From the NCBI GenBank assembly GCA_020099315.1, contig CP083650.1, forward strand, positions 3,906,001 through 3,970,000: a stretch of 64,000 nt of DNA. Direction: 5' to 3'. Shown here in pieces: positions 36,298 to 45,426 of this stretch. The notes under the pieces were generated by a model. The model was not told where the DNA came from, did not search any database, and worked only from the letters and a program-made list of their open reading frames with translations. How positions within the stretch are numbered: the first letter of the stretch is position 1; the number at the start of each line of letters is the position of its first letter. This DNA comes from Citrobacter europaeus. GTDB lineage: Bacteria > Pseudomonadota > Gammaproteobacteria > Enterobacterales > Enterobacteriaceae. Both the position numbers and the translations under genes were made by a program.

Positions 36298-36303
36298 TTC
36301 CTG

Positions 36304-37038
36304 TTACCCTTCGTGCAGTCCGCACTCGCGCTTCAATCCGAAGAAACGCGTCTCTTCTTCCGCCATTCCCGGCTCCCATTTGCGGGTGGTGTGGGTATCA
36401 CCGACTGACAGATAGCCCTGATCCCACAACGGATGGTACTTCAGTCCGTGTTTTTGCAGATACTGGTAAACCGTACGGTTATCCCAGTCGATGATCGGCA
36501 GCACTTTAAACACGCCGCGCTGGATAGCCAGCACCGGCAAATGCGCGCGACTGCCCGACTGCTCGCGGCGCAGACCGGCAAACCAGGTTTGCGCATGCAG
36601 ATCCTGTAGCGCCCGGTTCATCGGCTCGACCTTGTTGATGTCATTGTATTTCTCAATGCCTTCAACGCCCTGCTCCCACAGTTTGCCATAGCGCGCTTCC
36701 TGCCAGGCGGCACTCTCTTTTGCCCGGTAGACTTGCAGATTAAGCTTGAGCTTGTCCGTTAACTCATCAATAAACTGGTAGGTTTCCGGGAACAGATAGC
36801 CAGTATCGGTGAGGATCACCGGGATATCCGGGCGAACCTGATTTACCAGGTGCAAGCTTACTGCTGCCTGGATCCCAAAACTTGATGACAGAACATATTC
36901 ACCAGGCAGGTTTTCCAGCGCCCACGCCACGCGATCCTCGGCGCTCAATGTTTCCAGTTGATCGTTGGTTTGCGCCAACGCCATAACGCGTTCAACTTTC
37001 GGCAGCTCGTTCAACGCGTTGAGATCGAGTTTGGACAT
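36304..37038 (-). CDS. cysH: PAPS reductase
   Basis: A 244-residue thioredoxin-dependent enzyme reducing PAPS to sulfite. Pyrophosphate-binding SSSFGIQAAVS; catalytic Cys239 in the C-terminal ECGLHEG. Downstream of cysJI, from which a REP palindrome separates it. Confidence 0.98.
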   Translation of the reverse strand: MSKLDLNALNELPKVERVMALAQTNDQLETLSAEDRVAWALENLPGEYVLSSSFGIQAAVSLHLVNQVRPDIPVILTDTGYLFPETYQFIDELTDKLKLNLQVYRAKESAAWQEARYGKLWEQGVEGIEKYNDINKVEPMNRALQDLHAQTWFAGLRREQSGSRAHLPVLAIQRGVFKVLPIIDWDNRTVYQYLQKHGLKYHPLWDQGYLSVGDTHTTRKWEPGMAEEETRFFGLKRECGLHEG

Positions 37039-37059
37039 AAATTCCTCGCTGTTTGCCTT

Positions 37060-37090
37060 GCCTGATGGCGCTACGCTTATCAGGCCTACA
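37060..37090. repeat. REP palindrome
   Basis: GCCTGAT...ATCAGGC in the cysI-cysH gap; may reduce cysH expression relative to cysJI. Confidence 0.75.
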
Positions 37091-37121
37091 AATTCAGTAG
37101 ACCCGATAAGTCAATTTCACA

Positions 37122-38834
37122 TTATTCCCAGAAATCCCGGGCAGGATCGAGCACCGGGCGAATAATGCCCGCACGCACCGTAAAGTCACCGAAGCCTTCA
37201 CCCGCTTCGCGCTCTTTCGCCCAGCGCCCAATCAGTTCATCCAGCGATGCCAGAATTTCCGGCTCGGTGATGTTCTCTTTAAACATCCGGGGAATGCGAG
37301 TTCCGATACGATTGCCCCCCAGATGCAGGTTGTAACGTCCGGGTGCTTTACCCACCAGACCAACTTCCGCCAGCATCGCGCGGCCGCAGCCGTTCGGGCA
37401 GCCGGTAACACGCATGACAATGTTTTCATCACTCAGGCTGTGCTTCGCCATCAGCGTGTCGATGTTGTCGATAAACGTTGGCAGGAAACGCTCGGCTTCC
37501 GCCATCGCCAGCGGACAGGTTGGGAACGAGACGCAGGCCATCGAGTTTTCACGCTGCGGAGTTACCGCGTTCATTAAGCCACTCTTCTGCGCAATCTTTT
37601 CGATCTTCGCCTTTTCACTCTCAGGAACACCGGCAATGATCAGGTTCTGGTTCGCGGTAATGCGGAACTCGCCTTTGTGGATCTTCGCGATCTCAAGCAG
37701 ACCGGTTTTCAACGGTCGGCCCGGATAATCGAGGATGCGTCCGTTTTCAATAAACAACGTCAGATGCCATTTATTGTCGATCCCTTTCACCCAGCCGATA
37801 CGATCGCCGCGACCAGTGAACTCGTACGGACGGATCGGCTCAAACGTGATCCCCGCCCGGCGCTCAACTTCAGCTTTAAAGGTCTCTACGCCTACGCGTT
37901 CCAGCGTGTATTTGGTTTTCGCGTTTTTACGATCGGTACGGTTACCCCAATCACGCTGCGTGGTCACCACAGCCTCCGCCACGGCCAGCGTATGCTCAAG
38001 CGGCAGATAACCAAACTCGCTTGCCGTACGGGCATAGGTTTTCTTGTTGCCGTGCTCAATCGACAAACCACCGCCCACCAGCAGGTTAAAGCCCACCAGC
38101 TTGCCGTTTTCCGCAACCGCCACAAAGTTCATGTCGTTGGCGTGCAGATCGATGTCGTTCTGCGGCGGGATTACCACGGTAGTTTTAAACTTACGCGGCA
38201 GATAGGTTTGACCGAGGATCGGCTCTTCATCGGTGGTCGCGACTTTTTCCTGATCCAGCCAAATCTCTGCATAAGCGCGGGTGCGCGGCAACAGGTGCTC
38301 GGAAATTTTCTTCGCCCATTCATAGGCTTCGGCGTGCAGCTCAGATTCATACGGATTCGAGGTGCACAGCACGTTACGGTTCATGTCATTGGCGGTCGCC
38401 AGAGCGTCAAGCCCGACTGAATGCAGCATCTGGTGTACCGGTTTCACGTTCTTCTTCAGAATGCCGTGAAACTGGAATGTCTGACGGTTGGTCAGACGAA
38501 TGCTGCCGTAAATGGTGTTGTCATGGGCGAACTTATCGATCGCCTGCCACTGTTTGGTGGTGATCACCCCACCCGGCAGACGACAGCGCAGCAGCATGGC
38601 GTGGCGCGGCTCCAGCTTTTGCTCGGCACGTTCGGCGCGGATATCGCGGTCATCTTGCTGGTACATACCGTGAAAACGGATCAGCAGGAAGTTGTCGCCT
38701 TTAAAACCGCCGGTCAGACCGTCATTTAAATCTTCGGCAATGGTACCGCGCAGGTAGTTGCTCTCAACCTTCATGCGCTCAGCATCAGTCAGTTTGCCTT
38801 CGACCACCAATGGTCCTGGATGTTTTTCGCTCAT
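37122..38834 (-). CDS. cysI: sulfite reductase hemoprotein subunit
   Basis: A 570-residue siroheme/4Fe-4S protein reducing sulfite to sulfide. Cluster cysteines are in CVSFPTCPLAMAEAE and TGCPNGCGRA. Overlaps cysJ by one base. Confidence 0.98.
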   Translation of the reverse strand: MSEKHPGPLVVEGKLTDAERMKVESNYLRGTIAEDLNDGLTGGFKGDNFLLIRFHGMYQQDDRDIRAERAEQKLEPRHAMLLRCRLPGGVITTKQWQAIDKFAHDNTIYGSIRLTNRQTFQFHGILKKNVKPVHQMLHSVGLDALATANDMNRNVLCTSNPYESELHAEAYEWAKKISEHLLPRTRAYAEIWLDQEKVATTDEEPILGQTYLPRKFKTTVVIPPQNDIDLHANDMNFVAVAENGKLVGFNLLVGGGLSIEHGNKKTYARTASEFGYLPLEHTLAVAEAVVTTQRDWGNRTDRKNAKTKYTLERVGVETFKAEVERRAGITFEPIRPYEFTGRGDRIGWVKGIDNKWHLTLFIENGRILDYPGRPLKTGLLEIAKIHKGEFRITANQNLIIAGVPESEKAKIEKIAQKSGLMNAVTPQRENSMACVSFPTCPLAMAEAERFLPTFIDNIDTLMAKHSLSDENIVMRVTGCPNGCGRAMLAEVGLVGKAPGRYNLHLGGNRIGTRIPRMFKENITEPEILASLDELIGRWAKEREAGEGFGDFTVRAGIIRPVLDPARDFWE

Positions 38835-40633
38835 TAGTAGACATCTCGCTGATAACGGCGCTCAATGCGCAGCTCACTTAAAAATTCATCCGCCGCTTCG
38901 ATATCCATACCACCGAATTCGGCAATCACTTCCAACAAAGCCTGCTCAACGTCTTTCGCCATACGATTGGCGTCGCCGCAGACATAAATGTGGGCACCGT
39001 CATTAATCCAGCGCCACAGTTCCGCGCCCTGTTGGCGCAGTTTATCTTGTACGTAGACTTTTTCTTTTTGATCTCTGGACCAGGCGAGATCGATACGACT
39101 CAGTACGCCCTCTTTGACGTAACGCTGCCATTCCACCTGATACAGGAAATCTTCGGTAAAGTGTGGGTTGCCAAAAAACAGCCAGTTTTTGCCTTCGGCT
39201 CCGTCAGCCGCACGCTGCTGCATGAATGCACGAAACGGCGCAATACCGGTGCCAGGTCCAATCATGATCACCGGCGTCTGCGGGTTCGCCGGCAGGCGGA
39301 AGTTATCGTTGTGTTCAATGAACACGCGAACTTCACCTTCTTCATCTACACGATCGGCAAGGAAGCTGGACGCGCCGCCTGCGCGGGCACGACCTTCAAT
39401 GTCATAACGCACCACACCCACGGTAACGTGCACTTCGCTTTCCACTTCCGCCTGGGAAGAGGCAATGGAGTACAAACGCGGCGTCAGCGGGCGCAGCAGA
39501 TCAACCAACGCCTGGGCATCCAGTTGCGCCGGGGAGAAACGCACCATATCGACGATGGGCGTGGTTGCGGCGTAATGCTGCAACTGCGCTTTGTCACCCA
39601 CTAACGGCAGCAAAGTTTCACTGCGGGTCAAGGTGGCATAATTTTCTACGATATTGCCGGTGTTGACCGTCAGTTCAAAGTGCCACTCCAGTGCTTCGGC
39701 GAGCGGCAGGGTTTTGCCATCAACCGTGACCGGTTCATCCCCTTTCAGCCACAGCAGTTCTACCAGCTCTTTGACCAAAGCCGGATCATTTTGATACCAG
39801 ACACCCAATGCATCGCCCGGCTGATAGCGCAGGCCGGAATCGCCTAAATCAATCTCAATATGGCGCACGTCTTTTTCAGAGTCGCGGCCGGTAATTTTCT
39901 GATTCACCGCAAGCGACGCCGTCAGCGGTGCTTCTTTGGTATACGGACTGGTGTGTACTTCGTTTACCGCGCCGCTCGCGGCAACTTGCACAGACGATGC
40001 CGCAGGCGCACGTGCTTTCAGGACATCAACCAGACGGGCACGCCACTGGGCAGCCGCGGCCTGGTATTCAACATCAGCGTCGACGCGGTCAAGCAGACGT
40101 TCACCGCCCAGCTCAGCCAGTTTCGTATCAAAGTCTTTTCCTGACTGACAGAAAAACTCGTAAGAGGTGTCGCCAAGACCAAACACGGCAAAAGCGGTGT
40201 TATCGAGCTTCGGCGCTTTTTTCGAGAACAGGAATTTATGCAACGCCACGGCTTCTTCCGCCGGTTCACCTTCCCCTTGCGTCGACGCCACCACGATCAG
40301 CAGTTTTTCATTGGCGATTTGTTTGAATTTATAGTCGCCAGCGTTGATGAGAGTGACGTTGAGCTTCGCGGCGATCAGATCATCGCGCAGGGCTTCCGCC
40401 ACACGACGCGCATTACCGGTTTGCGAGGCGGAGATAAGCGTAATGCCCGGCATTTGAGCGGCAGGCGCTGGTGACGCCGTATTGCTGCCTGGCTGCTGAT
40501 TCAGCACGCCCCAGAAATAGCCAGAAACCCACGCAAGCTGTGCGGGAGTGAAATCGGTCGTGGCCGCCTGAAGGCGTGCCAGTTGCTCCGGGTTTAGCGG
40601 TAGCAAAGCGGAAGGTGGGGCCTGTGTCGTCAT
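38834..40633 (-). CDS. cysJ: sulfite reductase flavoprotein subunit
   Basis: A 599-residue NADPH-dependent flavoprotein feeding electrons to CysI. Flavodoxin domain (SASQTGNARRVAEAL), FAD-binding RLYSIASSQ, NADPH-binding MIGPGTGIAPFRAFM. Confidence 0.98.
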   Translation of the reverse strand: MTTQAPPSALLPLNPEQLARLQAATTDFTPAQLAWVSGYFWGVLNQQPGSNTASPAPAAQMPGITLISASQTGNARRVAEALRDDLIAAKLNVTLINAGDYKFKQIANEKLLIVVASTQGEGEPAEEAVALHKFLFSKKAPKLDNTAFAVFGLGDTSYEFFCQSGKDFDTKLAELGGERLLDRVDADVEYQAAAAQWRARLVDVLKARAPAASSVQVAASGAVNEVHTSPYTKEAPLTASLAVNQKITGRDSEKDVRHIEIDLGDSGLRYQPGDALGVWYQNDPALVKELVELLWLKGDEPVTVDGKTLPLAEALEWHFELTVNTGNIVENYATLTRSETLLPLVGDKAQLQHYAATTPIVDMVRFSPAQLDAQALVDLLRPLTPRLYSIASSQAEVESEVHVTVGVVRYDIEGRARAGGASSFLADRVDEEGEVRVFIEHNDNFRLPANPQTPVIMIGPGTGIAPFRAFMQQRAADGAEGKNWLFFGNPHFTEDFLYQVEWQRYVKEGVLSRIDLAWSRDQKEKVYVQDKLRQQGAELWRWINDGAHIYVCGDANRMAKDVEQALLEVIAEFGGMDIEAADEFLSELRIERRYQRDVY

Positions 40634-40938
40634 GCGTTGTCATGTTCCAGTAAGCAAAGCGGATTTCAGCAATAAAACCCAAACTGAAGATAAGGTTAAC
40701 GGCGGGGATAGTAACAATTAAAGAAGTGATGGAAATAACAAATAACCAAATGGACTAACCTGTTTTAGTTATAGTTATTAACAGCAAAATCGATTTAATA
40801 AGCATTTGATATATAAATAGTTATTGAACATTATCTTTATGAATGGATTGTTCTGATACTCTGCGCCCTTTTAACTAATGATAAAATTTGCTCTTTACGG
40901 TACCCTACGCCGGTTTTTCGCATTCTTGAGAGTAAATA
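40634..40938. other. divergent region cysJ / queD
   Basis: 305 bp without a gene, AT-rich in the middle (40690-40830). It must contain the CysB-regulated cysJIH promoter and the queD promoter; I do not assign boxes. Confidence 0.5.
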
Positions 40939-41301
40939 ATGTCCACCACCTTGTTTAAAGATTTCACCTTCGAAGCCGCTCACCGCCTGCCACATGTACC
41001 GGAAGGGCATAAGTGTGGCCGCCTGCATGGTCACTCATTTATGGTGCGTCTTGAAATTACCGGTGAAGTCGATCCGCATACCGGTTGGATTATGGATTTT
41101 TCTGAGTTAAAAGCGGCGTTTAAGCCGACGTACGATAGGCTTGATCACTACTATCTGAACGATATTCCAGGCTTAGAAAACCCAACCAGTGAAGTGCTGG
41201 CAAAATGGATTTGGGATCAGGTAAAACCGGTTGTCCCTCTGCTGAGTGCCGTAATGGTGAAAGAGACCTGCACAGCGGGCTGCGTGTATCGCGGCGAGTG
41301 A
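40939..41301 (+). CDS. queD: 6-carboxytetrahydropterin synthase QueD
   Basis: A 120-residue queuosine-pathway enzyme making carboxytetrahydropterin from dihydroneopterin triphosphate. Zinc ligands H15, H30, H32; nucleophile C26 in CGRLHGHS. Confidence 0.97.
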   Translation: MSTTLFKDFTFEAAHRLPHVPEGHKCGRLHGHSFMVRLEITGEVDPHTGWIMDFSELKAAFKPTYDRLDHYYLNDIPGLENPTSEVLAKWIWDQVKPVVPLLSAVMVKETCTAGCVYRGE

Positions 41302-41311
41302 TTGTAGCCTT

Positions 41312-41385
41312 GACGGATGGCGAAACGTCTTCTCCGGCCAGCAACGAACAACAAACTCTGGCCGGGTAAGCGAAACGCTCCCGGC
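41312..41385. repeat. two REP-like palindromes
   Basis: Two imperfect palindromes, CGGATGGCGAAACGTCTTCTCCGG (41314-41338) and GCCGGGTAAGCG...CCCGGC (41361-41385), between convergent queD and queE. Confidence 0.6.
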
Positions 41386-41392
41386 ACAGTTA

Positions 41393-42064
41393 TCAGGCAA
41401 TATTCAGATATTTATGGGTTTGCATCGACAGACGCCAGTTTCGCGCAATACAGGTATCAATGCACAAACGCGTCGCATCCTCTTTCTGGCTGATTGGCTG
41501 TAAGGCGATGATTCGTGGTTTGTCGTCACTCAACGTTGCCAGCAGTTCATCCAGCGCTTCAATATCGCGAACGCGACCAACCGGATGTTTGATTTCATTC
41601 GCGCGCTCCAGCGCCTGCGACAGCACATCATAACCACCGCGCATATTCACCTTCGGCGATACGGTTACCCAGGTATTCGGCGTACAGCGTACTTCGTGGG
41701 TACCACTGGTCTCAATCTGGCAGCTAAAGCCGTTCTTTTCCAGCAGGTCAGTCAGCGGCATCAGGTCATGAATGCAGGGCTCGCCGCCAGTGATCACCAC
41801 GTGACGGGCGGTATAGCCCTGACGCAAAATGACCGCCAGCAGATCTTCGCTGCTCGCCGCGCCCCATTTATCGCTCTCTTTAGTCTTGGCCAGGATGCTG
41901 TACAGGGAGACTTCCCGATCCTCAAGCTTATCCCAGGTGTGTTTGGTATCGCACCAGGCACAGCCAACCGGGCATCCCTGTAAACGAATAAAAATGGCGG
42001 GGACGCCGGTAAAGTAGCCCTCGCCTTGCAGGGTCTGGAACATCTCGTTAATCGGGTACTGCAT
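41393..42064 (-). CDS. queE: 7-carboxy-7-deazaguanine synthase QueE
   Basis: A 223-residue radical-SAM enzyme of queuosine synthesis, acting after QueD. The cluster cysteines are C31, C35, C38 (CPVGCAWC). ATG 42064 gives the E. coli length; further in-frame extension upstream is not homologous. Confidence 0.97.
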   Translation of the reverse strand: MQYPINEMFQTLQGEGYFTGVPAIFIRLQGCPVGCAWCDTKHTWDKLEDREVSLYSILAKTKESDKWGAASSEDLLAVILRQGYTARHVVITGGEPCIHDLMPLTDLLEKNGFSCQIETSGTHEVRCTPNTWVTVSPKVNMRGGYDVLSQALERANEIKHPVGRVRDIEALDELLATLSDDKPRIIALQPISQKEDATRLCIDTCIARNWRLSMQTHKYLNIA

Positions 42065-42135
42065 AGCGCTCTCAATATGGGGATAAACGATAATTATCGC
42101 AGATCCCCGCCAAAGTATCATGCCCCATCGATGCT

Positions 42136-42825
42136 TTACGAGGCGATCGCCGCGACAAAGCGCGCCGTTATCTGCTGCGGACGCGTTATAGCCCCCCCAA
42201 CCACCACGGTATGAGCGCCTAATGCCAGACAACATGCGGCGCGTTCCGGGGTATCGACGTTTCCTTCCGCTACCACCGGTATGCTGACCGCAGCCAATAC
42301 CTCACGTAAAAAACCACAGTCGTTTTCCGCCAGCACATGCCCGGCAGTGTCAGCGGTATAGCCGTAAAGCGTGGTGCCCACGCAGTCAAAACCCAGACGC
42401 TCAGCTGTCACCGCCTCGTTTACGGTGGCGATATCCGCCATCAGTAGTATGGACGGGTATCGAGCGCGGATTTGCGTGACCAGCTCTTCCAGCGTTTGTC
42501 CACCAGGGCGCGGGCGCGCTGTCGCATCCAGAGCAATAATTTCCGGTCCAACTGTCATTAGCTCATCCACTTCCCGTAGAGTAGCCGTAATAAACACATC
42601 ACTGCCCGGATAATCGCGCTTAATAATCCCAATCACCGGCAGGGAGACGCTCTCTTTGATCGCGCGAATATCCACCACACTGTTCGCACGGATACCTACC
42701 GCACCGCCCTGAGCTGCCGCCAGCGCCATACGCGACATAATAAACGAACTGTGCAGGGGCTCATTTTCCAGCGCCTGACAGGAGACGATTAATTTACCTT
42801 TTAGGGAATCCAGTACAGTTTTCAT
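42136..42825 (-). CDS. nanE: N-acetylmannosamine-6-phosphate 2-epimerase
   Basis: A 229-residue TIM-barrel enzyme converting ManNAc-6-P to GlcNAc-6-P. Characteristic parts are GIRANSVVDIRAIKE, GIIKRDYPGSDVFITAT and VVAEGNVDTPE. Overlaps the PTS gene by one base (TAATG). This copy sits apart from the main nan operon that enterics carry elsewhere. Confidence 0.9.
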   Translation of the reverse strand: MKTVLDSLKGKLIVSCQALENEPLHSSFIMSRMALAAAQGGAVGIRANSVVDIRAIKESVSLPVIGIIKRDYPGSDVFITATLREVDELMTVGPEIIALDATARPRPGGQTLEELVTQIRARYPSILLMADIATVNEAVTAERLGFDCVGTTLYGYTADTAGHVLAENDCGFLREVLAAVSIPVVAEGNVDTPERAACCLALGAHTVVVGGAITRPQQITARFVAAIAS

Positions 42826-44381
42826 TACGATAAGATCTCTTCGACTTCGTTTTTAATGATGGTGACATGCGGGCCATAAATCACCTGAACACCGTTACCG
42901 CGAATAATTACGCCACGCGCTCCGGTCGCTTTCAGCGCCGCTTCATCTACCTTGCTGCTCTCTTTCACCGTCACGCGTAAGCGTGTGGCGCAACAGTCCA
43001 CCTCTTCCAGATTATCTTTGCCTCCCAGCCCGGCGATCACTGCTGCTGCTCGCTCACTTTGCGGCAGGCTGGATTCCATCGGAGTTGCGTTTTCACGGCC
43101 AGGCGTTAGCCAGTTAAAGCGGTTAATCAAATAGCGGAAGGTGAAGTAGTAAAGAAAGAACCACGGTACCCCCACCAGGGGGACGTACATCCAGTTGGTT
43201 TTCGCTTCCCCCTGTAGCACGCCAAAGAGGAGGAAATCGATAAGCCCACCCGAAAAGGTTTGCCCAATAGTGATATGTAAAATATGAGCCATCATAAACG
43301 CCAGACCATCGAAGAAGGCGTGAATGACGTATAACACGGGCGCCACAAACAGAAATGAGAACTCGATAGGCTCAGTGATCCCCGTCAGGAAAGAGGTCAG
43401 GGCCGCAGACAACAGCAGGCCAGCAACAAGCTTTCTGTTCTCCGGCCTGGCAGTATGGTACATCGCCAGGCATGCACCAAGCAGGCCAAACATCATGGTG
43501 ATGAAGCGCCCGGACATAAAGCGCGAGGTGCCCGCATAGAACTGCTGCGTATTCGGATCGGCAAGTTGGGCAAAGAAAATCCGCTGCGTACCTTCAACTA
43601 ACTGGCCGTTGACGATTTCGCTCCCGCCCAGCGCCGTCGTCCAGAAGGGCAAATAAAAGATATGGTGTAAACCCAATGGGCCGAGCATACGCAGGATGAA
43701 GCCGTACAGCAGCGTCCCCAGATAGCCTGTCGCATCAACCAGACCACCCAGTCCAAAAATGAGTTTCTGGAAATGCGGCCAAACCACCGTCATGACCGCC
43801 CCCACGACTATCGCGGCAAGGGAGCTAATAATCGGTACAAAGCGCGAGCCGCTGAAGAAACCAAGGAACTGAGGGAGTGAGACTTTATTGAAACGGCCAT
43901 GCAGCGCACAGGTAACCAGGCCAATCACCACCCCACCAAACACACCTGTTTCCAGCGTCTGAATGCCCAGCGTCATCCCCTGGCCTACGGCACCGGGATT
44001 CTCGTGTGCCAGCGTTCCGTTGAGCGTCAATAAGGCATTAATGGTGGCATTCATCACCAGAAATGCCAGCAATGCCGCAAGCCCGGCGGTGCCTTTATCC
44101 GTTTTCGCCAGTCCTACCGCGACACCCACCGCAAAGAGCACCGACAGGTTGGCAAATACAATAGAACCTGCGCTGGTCATGATTGTGAAGATTGCCTGTA
44201 ACCAATCAACGTCCAAAAACGGATAAGCCGTCAATGTGTTTGGATTCGACAGCGCGCCGCCAATCCCTAGCAACAGCCCCGCGGCGGGTAATACCGCAAT
44301 CGGCAGCATGAACGATTTGCCGAACCGCTGTGCCTTTTCAAACCATGCTCCCGACGAGGCGCCGCTAAACATTTGCATCAT
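42825..44381 (-). CDS. PTS EIICB amino-sugar transporter
   Basis: A 518-residue glucose/GlcNAc-family PTS permease. EIIC membrane domain ~1-400 (ITEPIEFSFLFVAPVLYVIH conserved loop), then EIIB with the phosphocysteine in CCATRLRVTV (~460). There is no EIIA domain, so it must borrow EIIA (probably Crr). GGGGAG before ATG 44381 decides the start; ATG 44420 is weaker. With NanE next door the likely substrate is ManNAc or a related amino sugar; this is inference. Confidence 0.85.
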   Translation of the reverse strand: MMQMFSGASSGAWFEKAQRFGKSFMLPIAVLPAAGLLLGIGGALSNPNTLTAYPFLDVDWLQAIFTIMTSAGSIVFANLSVLFAVGVAVGLAKTDKGTAGLAALLAFLVMNATINALLTLNGTLAHENPGAVGQGMTLGIQTLETGVFGGVVIGLVTCALHGRFNKVSLPQFLGFFSGSRFVPIISSLAAIVVGAVMTVVWPHFQKLIFGLGGLVDATGYLGTLLYGFILRMLGPLGLHHIFYLPFWTTALGGSEIVNGQLVEGTQRIFFAQLADPNTQQFYAGTSRFMSGRFITMMFGLLGACLAMYHTARPENRKLVAGLLLSAALTSFLTGITEPIEFSFLFVAPVLYVIHAFFDGLAFMMAHILHITIGQTFSGGLIDFLLFGVLQGEAKTNWMYVPLVGVPWFFLYYFTFRYLINRFNWLTPGRENATPMESSLPQSERAAAVIAGLGGKDNLEEVDCCATRLRVTVKESSKVDEAALKATGARGVIIRGNGVQVIYGPHVTIIKNEVEEILS

Positions 44382-44546
44382 TTTTTCATCTCCCCGATTG
44401 ATGATGAAAATTTTTACCATGTTAATTTTTAAAAGTGAAAATTATCATCAAAATTCAGGAAGTCGATCATACTTTTTTAAAATGACTGGCATCTCTCCCC
44501 TGCTTTCCGCCACACTATCAGCAGAGAAACGCATTAAGGATTTTGC

Positions 44547-45371
44547 ATGTCAGAAAATGAAAACCTGCTGCTGAGACTGCGCCAGAGCGTTGACGGATAT
44601 AGCCGAACACAGCAGAAGCTGGGAGAGTTTGTGCTCAGCGATCCGGCAAAAGTTGTCTACCTGACGATTACCGAACTGGCGCGTGAAAGCGACACCAGCG
44701 AGGCGAGCGTTACGCGTCTGTGCCGTACGCTGGGGTGTAAGGGCTACAACGAATTCAAGATGGCGCTGGCACTCGATCTCCAGCAAGAACAGCCGGTAGA
44801 GCACTGCGGGGATGAAATTGACAATGTGGTCAATGAATCGGTGCAAGCATTGCAGGACACTGCAAAGTTACTCGACAGGACATTACTTGAAGCCGCCGCC
44901 CTTGCGTTGCATCAGGCTCAGTCAGTACAGATTTATGGCGTAGCGGCCAGCGCCATTCTGGGGGAGTATTTACATTACAAACTCCTGCGTCTCGGCAAAC
45001 CTGCACAATTGTTCAGCGACATGCATCGTGCAGCCATGAATGCCACGACGCTTAACAAAGACACGATCGTGGTAGCGATTTCCAGTTCTGGCTCGACGCG
45101 CGATCTGCTGCACGTCGTTAAACTGGCGCGTAAGCAAGGCGTGCGCGTGCTGGCGTTGAGTAATACGCCGCGCAGCCCGTTGGCTTCGCTGAGTGATATT
45201 CAACTGGTCGCAGCCAAACCTGAGGGTCCGTTGAGTGCTGGCGCGCTAAACGCCAAGGTGGGAGTGATGCTGTTGGTAGAACTGCTCACCACATCGCTGA
45301 TTGCGCTGGATGAAAAGTACAGTGATGTGAGCCAGCAAACCGCCAGCGCGACCTTACCACTGCTGCTTTAA
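44547..45371 (+). CDS. RpiR/MurR-family transcriptional regulator
   Basis: A 274-residue repressor with N-terminal helix-turn-helix (ELARESDTSEASVTRLCRTLG) and a C-terminal SIS sugar-phosphate domain (VVAISSSGSTRDLL, VLALSNTPRSPLA). It is divergent from the PTS-nanE operon and likely senses the phosphorylated sugar. Promoters must share 44382-44546. Confidence 0.9.
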   Translation: MSENENLLLRLRQSVDGYSRTQQKLGEFVLSDPAKVVYLTITELARESDTSEASVTRLCRTLGCKGYNEFKMALALDLQQEQPVEHCGDEIDNVVNESVQALQDTAKLLDRTLLEAAALALHQAQSVQIYGVAASAILGEYLHYKLLRLGKPAQLFSDMHRAAMNATTLNKDTIVVAISSSGSTRDLLHVVKLARKQGVRVLALSNTPRSPLASLSDIQLVAAKPEGPLSAGALNAKVGVMLLVELLTTSLIALDEKYSDVSQQTASATLPLLL

Positions 45372-45376
45372 AGACA

Positions 45377-45403
45377 TAAAAAAACCCGCCGCAGCGGGTT
45401 TTT
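45377..45403. terminator. bidirectional terminator, regulator / eno
   Basis: AAAACCCGC/GCGGGTTTT stem with A and T runs on both sides, between convergent genes. Confidence 0.92.
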
Positions 45404-45426
45404 ACGTTAAGAGCTAAAGAACAGGA

